Below, one piece after another: positions 16,514 to 25,230 of a stretch of 64,000 nt of DNA. The notes under the pieces are model-generated. The model ran no database searches and was not told where the DNA came from. It saw only the letters and a list, made by a program, of their open reading frames with translations. The position numbers and the translations under genes were made by a program. The stretch comes from Erysipelotrichaceae bacterium. GTDB lineage: Bacteria; Bacillota_I; Bacilli_A; Erysipelotrichales; Erysipelotrichaceae. Location of the stretch: positions 62,001 through 126,000 of the forward strand of contig SVBJ01000001.1 in assembly GCA_015058955.1 (NCBI GenBank), given 5' to 3'. Every line of letters starts with the position of its first letter. The stretch's first letter is position 1.

Positions 16514-17584
16514 ATGAGCGAATTAACTTTAAACAATGTTACCAGAATCAAGGTGTTCGGTGTCGGTGGTGCCGGCTGTAACGCTGTCAACAGAATGGTT
16601 GAAGACGGTGTTGCCGGTGTAGATTTCTACGTAGCCAATACTGACTTACAGGTTATCAGAACATCAAAAGTTGAGAACAAAATCCTTCTCGGCGTCAATA
16701 CCACTCACGGTCTAGGCTGCGGCGGTAATCCGGAAATCGGCAAGCAGGCCTGCCTGGAAGCTGAGCGGGAATTAAGAGAGGCAGTCAAGGAAGCTGACAT
16801 GGTTTTCGTTACTGCAGGTATGGGTGGCGGAACCGGTACCGGTGCAGCTCCGATCATTGCCAGATATGCCCAGGAAGCTGGTGCCCTGACAATCGGTGTT
16901 GTTACAAAGCCATTCCCATTCGAAGGCAGAAGAAGAATGATGCAGGCTCTCGATGGACTCGATGAATTACGCAAGCATGTTGACTCAATCATCATTATTC
17001 CTAACAGCAAGGTTGAAAAGATCCTGGGCGACATTCCATTCAAGGAATCATTCAAGGAAGCTGACAACATCTTACGTCAGGCTGTCCAGACGATCACTGA
17101 CCTGGTAAGCTTCCAGGCAATCATCAACCTCGACTTCAACGATATCAAGGCAGTCATGAGCAATCAGGGCGATGCCTTAATCGGTATCGGCATGGATGAC
17201 GGTCCGAACAGAGCTGTTGAAGCAGCAACCAAGGCTGTCAACTCACCATTGCTGGAAGCCGACATTGCCGGTGCCAGAAATGCCATCATCAATATTACCG
17301 GCGGTAATGATCTTACCATCAATGATGCCAACGCTGCAGTTGACTACATCCGTACAGCTGCCGGTGGTGACATTGACTGCATCTTCGGTGTAGCATTCAA
17401 TGAGAACCTCAACAGTACCATCATCGTTACGGTAATTGCGACGGGATTCGAAAATGTTGACCGGGAAGAGCCGCTGAAGGTAAACAAGCAGGAAGAAGTT
17501 GTAAACGATCCAGCCAAGGAGGATAACTTCACTGAAGTAAGTCTTCCTTCCTTCGATACACCTTCATTCTTCAAGGATCGCTAG
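16514..17584 (+). CDS. ftsZ: Cell division GTPase FtsZ
   Basis: FtsZ is the tubulin homologue that forms the Z-ring. The product from the ATG at 16514 has 356 residues, with GAGRGGAGCNAVNRM-like opening (FGVGGAGCNAVNRM), the tubulin signature GMGGGTGTGAAP, and NLDFNDIKAVM at the T7 loop. The C-terminal tail SLPSFDTPSFFKDR should be the FtsA-binding peptide. GAGGTGG precedes the start; the upstream extension from 16502 is therefore not used. It follows ftsA by nine bases and ends at a strong terminator. Confidence 0.97.
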   Translation: MSELTLNNVTRIKVFGVGGAGCNAVNRMVEDGVAGVDFYVANTDLQVIRTSKVENKILLGVNTTHGLGCGGNPEIGKQACLEAERELREAVKEADMVFVTAGMGGGTGTGAAPIIARYAQEAGALTIGVVTKPFPFEGRRRMMQALDGLDELRKHVDSIIIIPNSKVEKILGDIPFKESFKEADNILRQAVQTITDLVSFQAIINLDFNDIKAVMSNQGDALIGIGMDDGPNRAVEAATKAVNSPLLEADIAGARNAIINITGGNDLTINDANAAVDYIRTAAGGDIDCIFGVAFNENLNSTIIVTVIATGFENVDREEPLKVNKQEEVVNDPAKEDNFTEVSLPSFDTPSFFKDR

Positions 17585-17585
17585 A

Positions 17586-17610
17586 AAATAACCCGTCAGG
17601 GTTATTTTTT
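17586..17610 (+). terminator. Terminator of ftsAZ
   Basis: Nine-base-pair stem AAATAACCC/GGGTTATTT with loop GTCA, then TTT. Confidence 0.93.
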
Positions 17611-17626
17611 ACAAAGGCAGGTAAGC

Positions 17627-18340
17627 ATGCAGAAATATAAGAAAGACGGAAACATTTCCTATGCCCTGGGAACGGAACTGACACTGGAACTGCTGCAGAT
17701 GCATCCTGAGGATGTCGTCAGCGTATACATTCATTCCCGTCAGAATGATAATGAGATATGTCAGAAAATCGTATCCCTGTGCAGGAAAAACAGAATAGAA
17801 GTCATTTACAGTGACAAGGCATTCAACATCGTCAATGCCAAGGAAAACTGCTACATAATGGGTGTTTTCCGTAAGTTTGAAAATAACATTGATTTCAGTA
17901 AGAACCATGTTGTCCTGGTAAATCCGGGAAACATGGGTAACCTGGGAACCATAATCAGGACCTGCGTAGGCTTCGGTATTGACGATGTGGCAATCATTTC
18001 GCCGGCCGTGGATATCTATGACCCCAAGGCCGTAAGAGCCTCCATGAGAGCTTTCTTCAGGGTCAGATTCAGTTATTTCAGTTCGTTTGAGGAATATCTG
18101 GAAAAAGCCGGGAAGAGGGATGTCTTTTGCTTCATGCTGGATGGAAAAACCAATCTGCAGGAGGTCAGAAAACCTGAGGGACAGTATTCACTGGTATTCG
18201 GAAACGAAGCCACGGGATTACCGGAAAAATTCCATGATTATGGTGAATCAGTCTTCATTGAACAGCTGAATACGGTTGATTCACTGAATCTGGACAATGC
18301 CGTCAGTATTGCGGTATATCATTTTGTAAATCTTAAGTGA
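17627..18340 (+). CDS. SpoU/TrmH-family RNA 2'-O-methyltransferase
   Basis: This 237-residue protein carries the knotted SPOUT fold motifs: NPGNMGNLGTIIRTCVGFG (motif 1), LVFGNEATGLP (motif 2) and SLNLDNAVSIAVYHF (motif 3). An N-terminal substrate-binding domain precedes them. The target nucleotide (rRNA as in RlmB, or tRNA as in TrmH) cannot be told from sequence. AGGCAGGTAAGC precedes the ATG, after the ftsZ terminator. Confidence 0.88.
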   Translation: MQKYKKDGNISYALGTELTLELLQMHPEDVVSVYIHSRQNDNEICQKIVSLCRKNRIEVIYSDKAFNIVNAKENCYIMGVFRKFENNIDFSKNHVVLVNPGNMGNLGTIIRTCVGFGIDDVAIISPAVDIYDPKAVRASMRAFFRVRFSYFSSFEEYLEKAGKRDVFCFMLDGKTNLQEVRKPEGQYSLVFGNEATGLPEKFHDYGESVFIEQLNTVDSLNLDNAVSIAVYHFVNLK

Positions 18341-18360
18341 TGTAATTATAGGAGACGAAA

Positions 18361-18843
18361 ATGACAATAAAGAAACTGTGGGCTCTGATAAGCTCGGTAA
18401 TAGTCATCGGTGCCTTTCTGGTAGGATACTTCATCGGCAAGGTCAATCCGCCTGATGACCCAATCATTGATCCCGATCCGGTCGTTGAGGTAACGGTTAA
18501 GGAGGATGGGGTTTATGACAGCAAGGAAGAAGTTGCGCTGTATCTTGTAACATACCATAAGCTTCCTTCCAATTACGTTACCAAATATGAGGCCCGTAAG
18601 GCCGGCTGGGAGGGCGGTTCGGTTGAACCTTATTTCCCGGGCTGCTGCATTGGCGGTGATTCCTTCGCCAACCGCGAGGGACTGCTGCCAAGCAAGAAAG
18701 GGCGAACTTATCGAGAATGTGACATCAATACCCTGGGAAAGAAATCCAGAGGGGATGAGAGAATAATTTATTCCAATGATGGTCTGATATACTATACTGA
18801 CGATCATTACGAATCGTTTGTACTTCTGTATGGGGAGGAATGA
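18361..18843 (+). CDS. Membrane-anchored barnase-type ribonuclease
   Basis: This is a guanyl-specific RNase of the barnase/N1 family. The 160-residue product has one N-terminal hydrophobic segment (LWALISSVIVIGAFLVGYFIG), a Pro/Asp linker, and the barnase domain: VALYLVTYHKLPSNYVTKYE, then GGDSFANREGLLP, GRTYRECDI, ERIIYSNDGLIYYTDDHYESF. The Glu in YRECDI, the Arg in ERIIYS and the His in DDHYESF match catalytic E73, R87 and H102 of barnase. No signal-peptidase site is obvious, so it may stay anchored. The next gene encodes barstar, supporting the call. Confidence 0.92.
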   Translation: MTIKKLWALISSVIVIGAFLVGYFIGKVNPPDDPIIDPDPVVEVTVKEDGVYDSKEEVALYLVTYHKLPSNYVTKYEARKAGWEGGSVEPYFPGCCIGGDSFANREGLLPSKKGRTYRECDINTLGKKSRGDERIIYSNDGLIYYTDDHYESFVLLYGEE

Positions 18844-18845
18844 GA

Positions 18846-19121
18846 ATGAACATTATCATATTGGACGGATCAGTAATGACCTCCAGAGAAAGAGCATATA
18901 AGCACATTGCCAGGGAACTGCGCTTCCCGGAATACTTCGGCAAAAATCTGGATGCTCTGTATGATCTGTTAACGGATCTTTACGTAAATGAGGATACCAT
19001 AGTCATTCTGATGAACTGCCGGAAGCTGAAAAAGAGCCTTGGTGAATATGGTGACAAGCTCATTGATGTATTCGCCAATGCCAGTGAGGAAAAAGGATTC
19101 ATTTTCATCGTCAAAGAGTAG
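18846..19121 (+). CDS. Barstar-family RNase inhibitor
   Basis: This 91-residue cytoplasmic protein should block the RNase encoded at 18361 before export. It has the barstar pattern MNIIILDGSVMTS, REL(R)FPEYFGKNLDALYDLLTD and an acidic helix. GGGGAGG at 18831-18837 fits the ATG at 18846 (eight-base spacing) better than the ATG at 18840 that overlaps the RNase stop. Tight coupling ensures inhibitor is made with enzyme. Confidence 0.93.
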   Translation: MNIIILDGSVMTSRERAYKHIARELRFPEYFGKNLDALYDLLTDLYVNEDTIVILMNCRKLKKSLGEYGDKLIDVFANASEEKGFIFIVKE

Positions 19122-19141
19122 GAATAAGCAAAGAAACTGTC

Positions 19142-19172
19142 AAAAGAGTATCAGGGAAACCTGATGCTTTTT
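19142..19172 (+). terminator. Terminator of the barnase-barstar pair
   Basis: GTATCAGG pairs with CCTGATGC (one wobble) around GAAA, flanked by AAAAGA and TTTTT. Confidence 0.8.
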
Positions 19173-19194
19173 ATTTCCCTGACAGGAGGATTCT

Positions 19195-22100
19195 ATGCAT
19201 ATAATCAGAAAGATCACCCTGATTACCCTGTGCCTGTTGTTAGGCATGGCCGGTAATGCGGGGTTAGCGATGGCCCGGAATACTCAGGGCAACTATCTGA
19301 CCGTGACCCTGGAAGTTGACAGATACGGTGAAATGCCGCAGGATGTCAGTTTTGTGGTTCGCAATCTGGATAAGGAAACAGTTGCAGGCATACTGAAGGT
19401 CGGTGCGGATGGCAGATGTTATTACGGTGACAAGCCATACATTGACCGTCTGGAACCGGGACGATATTCCGTTTCACTGATGGAACCAAACCAGCTGTAT
19501 GAATTTGACTGGCTGACTCAGGAAGTCATTCTGCATGACATGACGGTTCTGCCGGAAACTATTGAAGTAGGCATGATAGGTCATGTCTTCGGAGTTGACA
19601 GCAACGGTGAGTGGGTTGGAAACGATGACGGTGATACATCGACCATCATCTGGGATACCACTTTCGGTACCACGCAGTTCTATTGCGGCAATTCCGATGC
19701 CAAGTCACCTTCGGCGGTAGGCGGAATAGATAACATCGGCAGACAGAATACCGTCACAACCGAAGAGATGGAAAAATATGAAGGAGCTGATAAAGAAGCG
19801 GTTCGCAAGGTCATGTATTACGGCTGGAATGGCCCGGCTCAATGGGAAGGCTTTACTTCCGGCCGCTACCAGCTGCCTTACAGCAGTTTTGAAGCCATCG
19901 ACATCACCCGAGAACAGATCAAGGAAACCGGCATTCATGAAGAAAGAGGACTGGGTCAGTTCATAACCCATGTTGCGATCAATCATTATCATAATGACGG
20001 CCGTGACTGGTGGGGTAATTCCTCTCCCACTGCAGCAGAAAGACAGGATGGATACAGCGATTTCATCGCCTTTCTGGATACTCAGCCTGATCCACCCGAA
20101 AGCTTTGTCATTTATGGCTGGGAAAACTATGAGGAAGCCTGGCAGCCGGGCAATAAAAGATCGACTCAGGACATGTTCTTCAGCCGCAGTTTTCTCTCCG
20201 GGGATTATGACCATGCGGAAGTAAGATTCACGGCAATCCGTAAAACAGGAGAGTTTGCGATAAGAAAGGGAATCTATTCCGAACTAAGATCAGCCGTTTC
20301 GCCATTCAGTCCTGCCGGAGCAGTTTACCGGCTGTTCACGGATGAAAAAGCCACGGTCATGGCCAAGGATGTTGATGGCAATGATGCCGTTCTAACGGTA
20401 ACAGACGATTACGGTCTCAGCAACACCGTCAGACTGTATCTGGGTCAACAGTACTATCTTAAGGAAATCAAAGTACCGGTTGGCTTCGTGCTTGATGAGA
20501 AAATCTATCCGATTGTACTGAATCAGGAAAAGGAAGTCATGCCGGTCATGGATCATCTGCAGAAGATCAGGATCGTGCTGCAGAAAAAAGACAGTAAAAG
20601 CGGTAAAAGTGAACTTAAGGACGCCGTTTTCGGGGTATACCGGAAAGAAGGCGATGAATATATTCAGGTGGATGAAATAACCACTGATGAAAAAGGACAG
20701 GGATCCTCAGGAGAACTGTCACCGGGTATCTATTATGTCAAAGAAGTCATTCCTCCGAAAGGATACCTGGTGGATCCTGAGTATCATGAAGTGAAAGCTT
20801 ACGCTGATGACAGCGGTAAGGCAGTGATCGATTGTCCGGTCACGGTAAGCGATGATCCAACTGAAGTTGAGATCATCAAGACTGATGGCAATGGCAATCC
20901 TTTATCCGGAGCCTGGTTCCATGTTGAAGACAAAGAGGGCAACATCATTGAAGCCAAATGGCAGAGTGATGGAAATCCTCATGTCATCAGGGGACTGGAA
21001 GAAGGTGTCACATATTACCTGATCGAGGATGAAGGGGTCAGCGGTTATTTCCCTCTGAAAGGTCCGCAGGCATTTACCGTTTCCGGCAGGCTGTCAACAG
21101 TGAAGGCTGTCAATGAGAAAACTCCATCTATCCAGACAAAAGCTGTGTTCACTGACAGTCAGCAGAAACTGCACCTGTTACGGGAAACGGTAAGTGTTAC
21201 GGACAAGGTAACCCTCAGTGATCTTACCATCGGCCAGCAGTACCTGCTGTTAGCCAGACTGCTTGATGCTTCTGACGGCAGAAAGATTGCGGAAACAGAG
21301 AAGGAGTTTACAGCTGACATGATAAGCTGTGATATGACAGTGGTTTTTGATAAGGTAACTCCTGCTGAAACAATGGTCGTTACCGATGAACTGCTTCGCA
21401 GAAACTCAGCCGGTGAATATGAATCGGTGTGCCTTCATGATGATATGAATGACTCTGAACAGCAGGTATTCATCCCGTCATTATCTACTTTAGCATCATC
21501 CCTGGCTGATGGTTCCAGCATGCTGGCAAATGAGGGTATTCAGACAATAAAGGATGTTGTTGAATACCGTAGTCTTCTTTCCGGCAGGGAATATGAAATG
21601 GTAACGTCTCTGCATTATCACAATACCGGGGAACCGGTAATGGATGCTGACGGAAATCCGTATAAGGTAAAAAACAGATTCATTCCTGAATCATCTGACG
21701 GAAGTACCGAAATACTGATGGATGTGGACTGCGGAATGTTAAAGGGAACCAGGATCACGGTCTATGAGGAAATATGGCTGGACGGTGAGCTGATTGCCAG
21801 CCATTGCGACCCGGATGATCTTGATCAGACACTGTCAGTTCCTGATCTGATAACTCAGGCATCACATTCTGAAAAAGATGAAGATGGCTACATTCTTAAG
21901 GATTCAGTACGGCTGCAGGGTTTTAATCAGAATGATGAAGTGGAAATCACCGCAACAGTCATGGACTATGAAAGCGGCAGACCGCTTACCGATGAAAACG
22001 GAAACACTGTTGCCAGTACGGTCAAGGTCTTTGGCAGTGAGAAAGAAACGGAAATTGAAATCAGGGTTTCAGCCGAGCTTATTGAAGGCCGTAAGGTTGT

Positions 22101-22317
22101 CTTCTTTGAAGAAGGAAGACTGAACGGGTCAGAAAGCATAATTGTCACTCATAATGACTGGGAGAACGAAAAACAGACGGTTTTCATTGAAAAAGTTCCC
22201 GAAACAGGTGATGAGAACAGACTGGCAATGTATGCGGGACTGCTGGGACTGTCGTTATGCGGCAGCAGTGTGATATTGACTTACGGCAGTTTTCACAGAC
22301 GTAAAAGAAAGAAATAG
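19195..22317 (+). CDS. LPXTG-type surface protein with thioester, SpaA and VaFE-like repeats
   Basis: This 1040-residue wall protein probably mediates adhesion. It has a Sec signal (about 1-27), then an N-terminal domain with TTQFYCGNSDAKSP (Cys164), VMYYGWNGPAQWEG and LGQFITHVAINHYHN (Gln255), which fits a Cys-Gln thioester domain. Cna-B/SpaA-like domains follow (FSPAGAVYRLF, KEIKVPVGFVLD; ELKDAVFGVYRKEGDE, KEVIPPKGYLVD). The C-terminal third has VaFE-like repeats (MTVVFDKVTPAETMVV; GTRITVYEEIW; RKVVFFEEG) and ends with VPETGD, a hydrophobic helix and RRKRKK. The sorting motif is a VPETG variant. No sortase lies in the window. GGAGG precedes the ATG. Confidence 0.88.
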   Translation: MHIIRKITLITLCLLLGMAGNAGLAMARNTQGNYLTVTLEVDRYGEMPQDVSFVVRNLDKETVAGILKVGADGRCYYGDKPYIDRLEPGRYSVSLMEPNQLYEFDWLTQEVILHDMTVLPETIEVGMIGHVFGVDSNGEWVGNDDGDTSTIIWDTTFGTTQFYCGNSDAKSPSAVGGIDNIGRQNTVTTEEMEKYEGADKEAVRKVMYYGWNGPAQWEGFTSGRYQLPYSSFEAIDITREQIKETGIHEERGLGQFITHVAINHYHNDGRDWWGNSSPTAAERQDGYSDFIAFLDTQPDPPESFVIYGWENYEEAWQPGNKRSTQDMFFSRSFLSGDYDHAEVRFTAIRKTGEFAIRKGIYSELRSAVSPFSPAGAVYRLFTDEKATVMAKDVDGNDAVLTVTDDYGLSNTVRLYLGQQYYLKEIKVPVGFVLDEKIYPIVLNQEKEVMPVMDHLQKIRIVLQKKDSKSGKSELKDAVFGVYRKEGDEYIQVDEITTDEKGQGSSGELSPGIYYVKEVIPPKGYLVDPEYHEVKAYADDSGKAVIDCPVTVSDDPTEVEIIKTDGNGNPLSGAWFHVEDKEGNIIEAKWQSDGNPHVIRGLEEGVTYYLIEDEGVSGYFPLKGPQAFTVSGRLSTVKAVNEKTPSIQTKAVFTDSQQKLHLLRETVSVTDKVTLSDLTIGQQYLLLARLLDASDGRKIAETEKEFTADMISCDMTVVFDKVTPAETMVVTDELLRRNSAGEYESVCLHDDMNDSEQQVFIPSLSTLASSLADGSSMLANEGIQTIKDVVEYRSLLSGREYEMVTSLHYHNTGEPVMDADGNPYKVKNRFIPESSDGSTEILMDVDCGMLKGTRITVYEEIWLDGELIASHCDPDDLDQTLSVPDLITQASHSEKDEDGYILKDSVRLQGFNQNDEVEITATVMDYESGRPLTDENGNTVASTVKVFGSEKETEIEIRVSAELIEGRKVVFFEEGRLNGSESIIVTHNDWENEKQTVFIEKVPETGDENRLAMYAGLLGLSLCGSSVILTYGSFHRRKRKK

Positions 22318-22342
22318 CGGTACAGATGTCTGTACCGCCTTT
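22317..22342 (+). terminator. Probable terminator of the surface-protein gene
   Basis: A perfect nine-base-pair stem GCGGTACAG/CTGTACCGC with loop ATGT starts in the stop codon. Only CTTTC follows, so the T-tract is weak. Confidence 0.65.
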
Positions 22343-22346
22343 CATT

Positions 22347-22355
22347 TGTTATAAT
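22347..22355 (+). promoter_or_regulatory. Extended -10 promoter of the AAA ATPase gene
   Basis: TGtTATAAT at 22347-22355 is a perfect extended -10; no clear -35 is seen. AAGAGG at 22365-22370 is the ribosome-binding site. Confidence 0.7.
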
Positions 22356-22380
22356 GATGTCATAAAGAGGACTTATAATA

Positions 22381-23241
22381 ATGATTTATCTGAAGGAATT
22401 CATTCTGGGCGGTGAGGCTGATATCATCCGCAACATGAGAAACATTTATAACAGTCATTATCCATTGGGCATTTTTTCCCAGATGGGTCTTTCCTATCTG
22501 GAATTTGAACCAATAACCATTTTCTATGGCAGCAACGGGGTCGGCAAGACGACCTTGCTGAACATGATTGCCATGAAACTGCAGGCCAGCCGCCGTAACA
22601 TCAACAAGCAGAGTGATCTGTTTGAAAAGTTTGTGGACGGCTGCAGCTGTACCATGATAAACCAGGATGAACTTCAGGAAATAAAGAGTCTCTCCAGTGA
22701 TGACATCTTTGATTATCTGCTGGATGTCAGAGCCATAAACTCCGAGGTCAACCGCCGCAAGGAAACCATTGGCAATGAGTATCTGAGAGTAAGGGAAAAC
22801 AAAGAAGGACTGCAGTTTGACAGCAGAGTGGAAGGCAGCTACGAAGAACTGGTAAAACGTGTTGATTCCCGCCGCATGACGCAGTCAAAATACATCCGTT
22901 CCCGTCTGGCGAATAATAACATGGTTCAGCATTCAAACGGTGAATCGGCACTGGAATTCTGGCAGAATGAAATCAGAGAATACAGTCTTTATCTGCTGGA
23001 TGAGCCGGAAAACTCACTGTCACCGGAAAGTCAGATAAGGCTTAAGCAGTTCATTGAAGAATCAGCACGTTTCTATGGCTGTCAGTTCATCATTTCAACG
23101 CATTCACCATTTTTGCTGGCACTGGAAGATGCCAGGATCTATGATCTGGATAAAGGCGGTGAAATATCCAGGTGGCAGGATCTGGAGAATGTCAGAACAT
23201 ATTATTATTTCTTTAAGGAAAAACGCGGAAAGTTTGAATAA
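22381..23241 (+). CDS. AAA/ABC-type ATPase, uncharacterised
   Basis: This 286-residue soluble protein belongs to the broad AAA (ABC/SMC/OLD-like) predicted ATPase group. It has Walker A GSNGVGKTT near residue 51, a signature-like SNGESALEFW, Walker B SLYLLDEPENSLSP and the switch His ISTHSPF. A short middle insertion with Arg-rich SRRMTQSKYIRSRLANN separates the lobes. No nuclease or other effector domain is fused. It sits alone between two surface-protein genes, 31 bases ahead of the CWB2 gene. Similar lone ATPases occur in many Bacillota; role unknown. Confidence 0.82.
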   Translation: MIYLKEFILGGEADIIRNMRNIYNSHYPLGIFSQMGLSYLEFEPITIFYGSNGVGKTTLLNMIAMKLQASRRNINKQSDLFEKFVDGCSCTMINQDELQEIKSLSSDDIFDYLLDVRAINSEVNRRKETIGNEYLRVRENKEGLQFDSRVEGSYEELVKRVDSRRMTQSKYIRSRLANNNMVQHSNGESALEFWQNEIREYSLYLLDEPENSLSPESQIRLKQFIEESARFYGCQFIISTHSPFLLALEDARIYDLDKGGEISRWQDLENVRTYYYFFKEKRGKFE

Positions 23242-23272
23242 ACTGGCAAAAAAAAGAAATGGAGGCATAAAG

Positions 23273-25225
23273 ATGAAGTACAGAAGGTTTTTCATTCTTA
23301 TTCTGTCTGTTTTGATGATGCTGCCGGTAATGCAGCACAGTTTTCAGCATGTTCAGGCTGAAACGGAAATCAACAGAGTTACCCTGATGGGGGTTAAGGC
23401 TCCAATCGCCGGACAGAAAGCTACAACGCGGGGAATATATGTTCCCGGAACGGGAGTTGGCTATCATATTGACACTGCCGTGACAAACAGTCTGGTCTGG
23501 TACAATGACACTGACAGTGTTTATCTGCAGGAAGGTGACGTATTTAAAAAGAACAAGATTTATCAGCTGCATGCACGTTTTGCGCCTGATTCAGGATATT
23601 CATTTGCCCTGGTTCAGCAGATGATCTGCCAGCTTCCGGATATGTCCTACATATATGAATGTGAAATGGGCAGTTACGGAAGCCAGCAGTCAAAGCGCAT
23701 AGCAGTAATAACTTTCAAAACTGCTCTGGAAGCATATAATGTTGAATTTGACAGTGGCGGAGGCATAGGCGAAATGGAACCTGTCACCGTTTACTATGGT
23801 GAGAAGTATCTTCTCCCGGACAATGAATTCATGGCTCCCGGACCCCATATGATGTTTGATGGCTGGGATCTTGGTAAACCGGGTACACAGATTACTGTCG
23901 ACAGGGATACTGTTGTGACAGCCAGATGGAAAGTAAGGGACGGCTATACCGGTATCAGAAAAGTTGAGATAATCTGTGGGGTATTGCCGACACTGGGTGA
24001 GAAGATAGTCACGGATGGCTGGAAATCAGCAGATGAAAGCCAGTATAACGTCATATCAGATCTGGTAATGTGGAAGAACGTTACTGATAATGAATACCCT
24101 GAAAAGGGTGAAACCTTCAAGCCGGGAAAACGGTATGAAGTCAGCATGACGGTTGACTGTGCCGACATGTATTACTTCCCGTCATCACCAATGCCGTCAA
24201 TCAGCATAAAAGGCTATGACAGTTCAGTATATACCGCTTCCGGTGAAGTCAGAAGCTATCAACAGAGCATGATCGTTACCTTTACCTTTAATCCGCTGCC
24301 ATCATATAACCTGCTAAGAATATATGGAGACAACCGTTTCGGTACATCAATGGCCATTGCGGATAGTTACCGGAATAAGCGCGGTGTTTCAAAGCTTAAC
24401 AGTGTCATTCTGGCCTGCAGCGATAACTTTGCGGATGCCCTGGCCGGCAGTTATCTGTCAGCCGTCAAAGATGCTCCGATAGTCATCATCAACGACTCAA
24501 GGTCTGCTGATGTAGAGAAATATCTCAAGGATAAACTGGTATCCGGTGGTCAGGTGTACATTCTCGGTGGGGAAAAGGCGGTTTCAGCCAGGATAGAAAA
24601 TAACATGAAGGGGCTGGGATTTAAGGTCAGCCGTCTGGCCGGTTCCAACCGTTATGGCACCAACATGGCCATACTGAAGGAAGCCGGCGGTACACCGAAA
24701 TACATTCTGGTGGCAACCGGTACCAATTTTGCCGACAGCCTTTCAGCATCTGCATCTGGTCAGCCTATCCTGCTGGTGGGCACTTCAGTTACCGACGAGC
24801 AGATCGATTATGTCAAGAAGAACCACACAGCCGAACTTGTTATTCTGGGCGGTGTCAATGCGGTCAGCCTGGACATTGAAGACAAGCTCAATCACTACAT
24901 TCCAACCACCAGAATATCCGGTTTCAACCGTTATGAGACTTCGGAATACATTGCCCAGTTCTTCTTCAATGGTGCGGAAACTGTCGTTGTTGCCAACGGT
25001 GATTCCTTCCCGGATGGCTTATGTGCCGGACCGTTAGGCTATCTGCATAAAGCTCCTTTGCTGCTTGTCAAGGACGGGCAGTCAGTCCCGGCAAATCTGT
25101 TTGTCATGAACAGAGGAATCAGACAGGGAATAGCCGCTGGCGGCACAGCCGTAGTAAGTAACCAACTGTTTAAAGGTATCTTCAATCTTGACAGCACGGC
25201 GGTAATAAGAGAGTTAAAGAAATGA
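23273..25225 (+). CDS. Secreted cell-wall protein with InlB repeat and three CWB2 repeats
   Basis: The best start is the ATG at 23273 after GGAGG, not the 73-codon upstream extension, which overlaps the ATPase gene. The 650-residue product has a signal peptide (about 1-29). Two copies of an unrecognised module (33-150 and 227-342) share a pattern such as NSLVWYNDTDSVYLQEGDVF versus SDLVMWKNVTDNEYPEKGE. They flank an InlB/Flg_new repeat (155-222, YNVEFDSGGG to VVTARWK). Residues 348-650 form three CWB2 repeats (RIYGDNRFGTSMAIA, RLAGSNRYGTNMAIL, RISGFNRYETSEYIA), which in clostridia bind anionic wall polymers. No sorting signal, as expected. Function likely surface display. Confidence 0.88.
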   Translation: MKYRRFFILILSVLMMLPVMQHSFQHVQAETEINRVTLMGVKAPIAGQKATTRGIYVPGTGVGYHIDTAVTNSLVWYNDTDSVYLQEGDVFKKNKIYQLHARFAPDSGYSFALVQQMICQLPDMSYIYECEMGSYGSQQSKRIAVITFKTALEAYNVEFDSGGGIGEMEPVTVYYGEKYLLPDNEFMAPGPHMMFDGWDLGKPGTQITVDRDTVVTARWKVRDGYTGIRKVEIICGVLPTLGEKIVTDGWKSADESQYNVISDLVMWKNVTDNEYPEKGETFKPGKRYEVSMTVDCADMYYFPSSPMPSISIKGYDSSVYTASGEVRSYQQSMIVTFTFNPLPSYNLLRIYGDNRFGTSMAIADSYRNKRGVSKLNSVILACSDNFADALAGSYLSAVKDAPIVIINDSRSADVEKYLKDKLVSGGQVYILGGEKAVSARIENNMKGLGFKVSRLAGSNRYGTNMAILKEAGGTPKYILVATGTNFADSLSASASGQPILLVGTSVTDEQIDYVKKNHTAELVILGGVNAVSLDIEDKLNHYIPTTRISGFNRYETSEYIAQFFFNGAETVVVANGDSFPDGLCAGPLGYLHKAPLLLVKDGQSVPANLFVMNRGIRQGIAAGGTAVVSNQLFKGIFNLDSTAVIRELKK

Positions 25226-25230
25226 AAAAA

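Noticed and set aside
23054-23272. 73-codon N-terminal extension of the CWB2 protein
   Set aside because: It overlaps the ATPase gene; the internal start at 23273 has GGAGG and begins a clear signal peptide.
19195-25225. Pilus locus with sortase
   Set aside because: The surface protein has SpaA-type domains, but no sortase, no second pilin and no pilin-type motif gene lies next to it.
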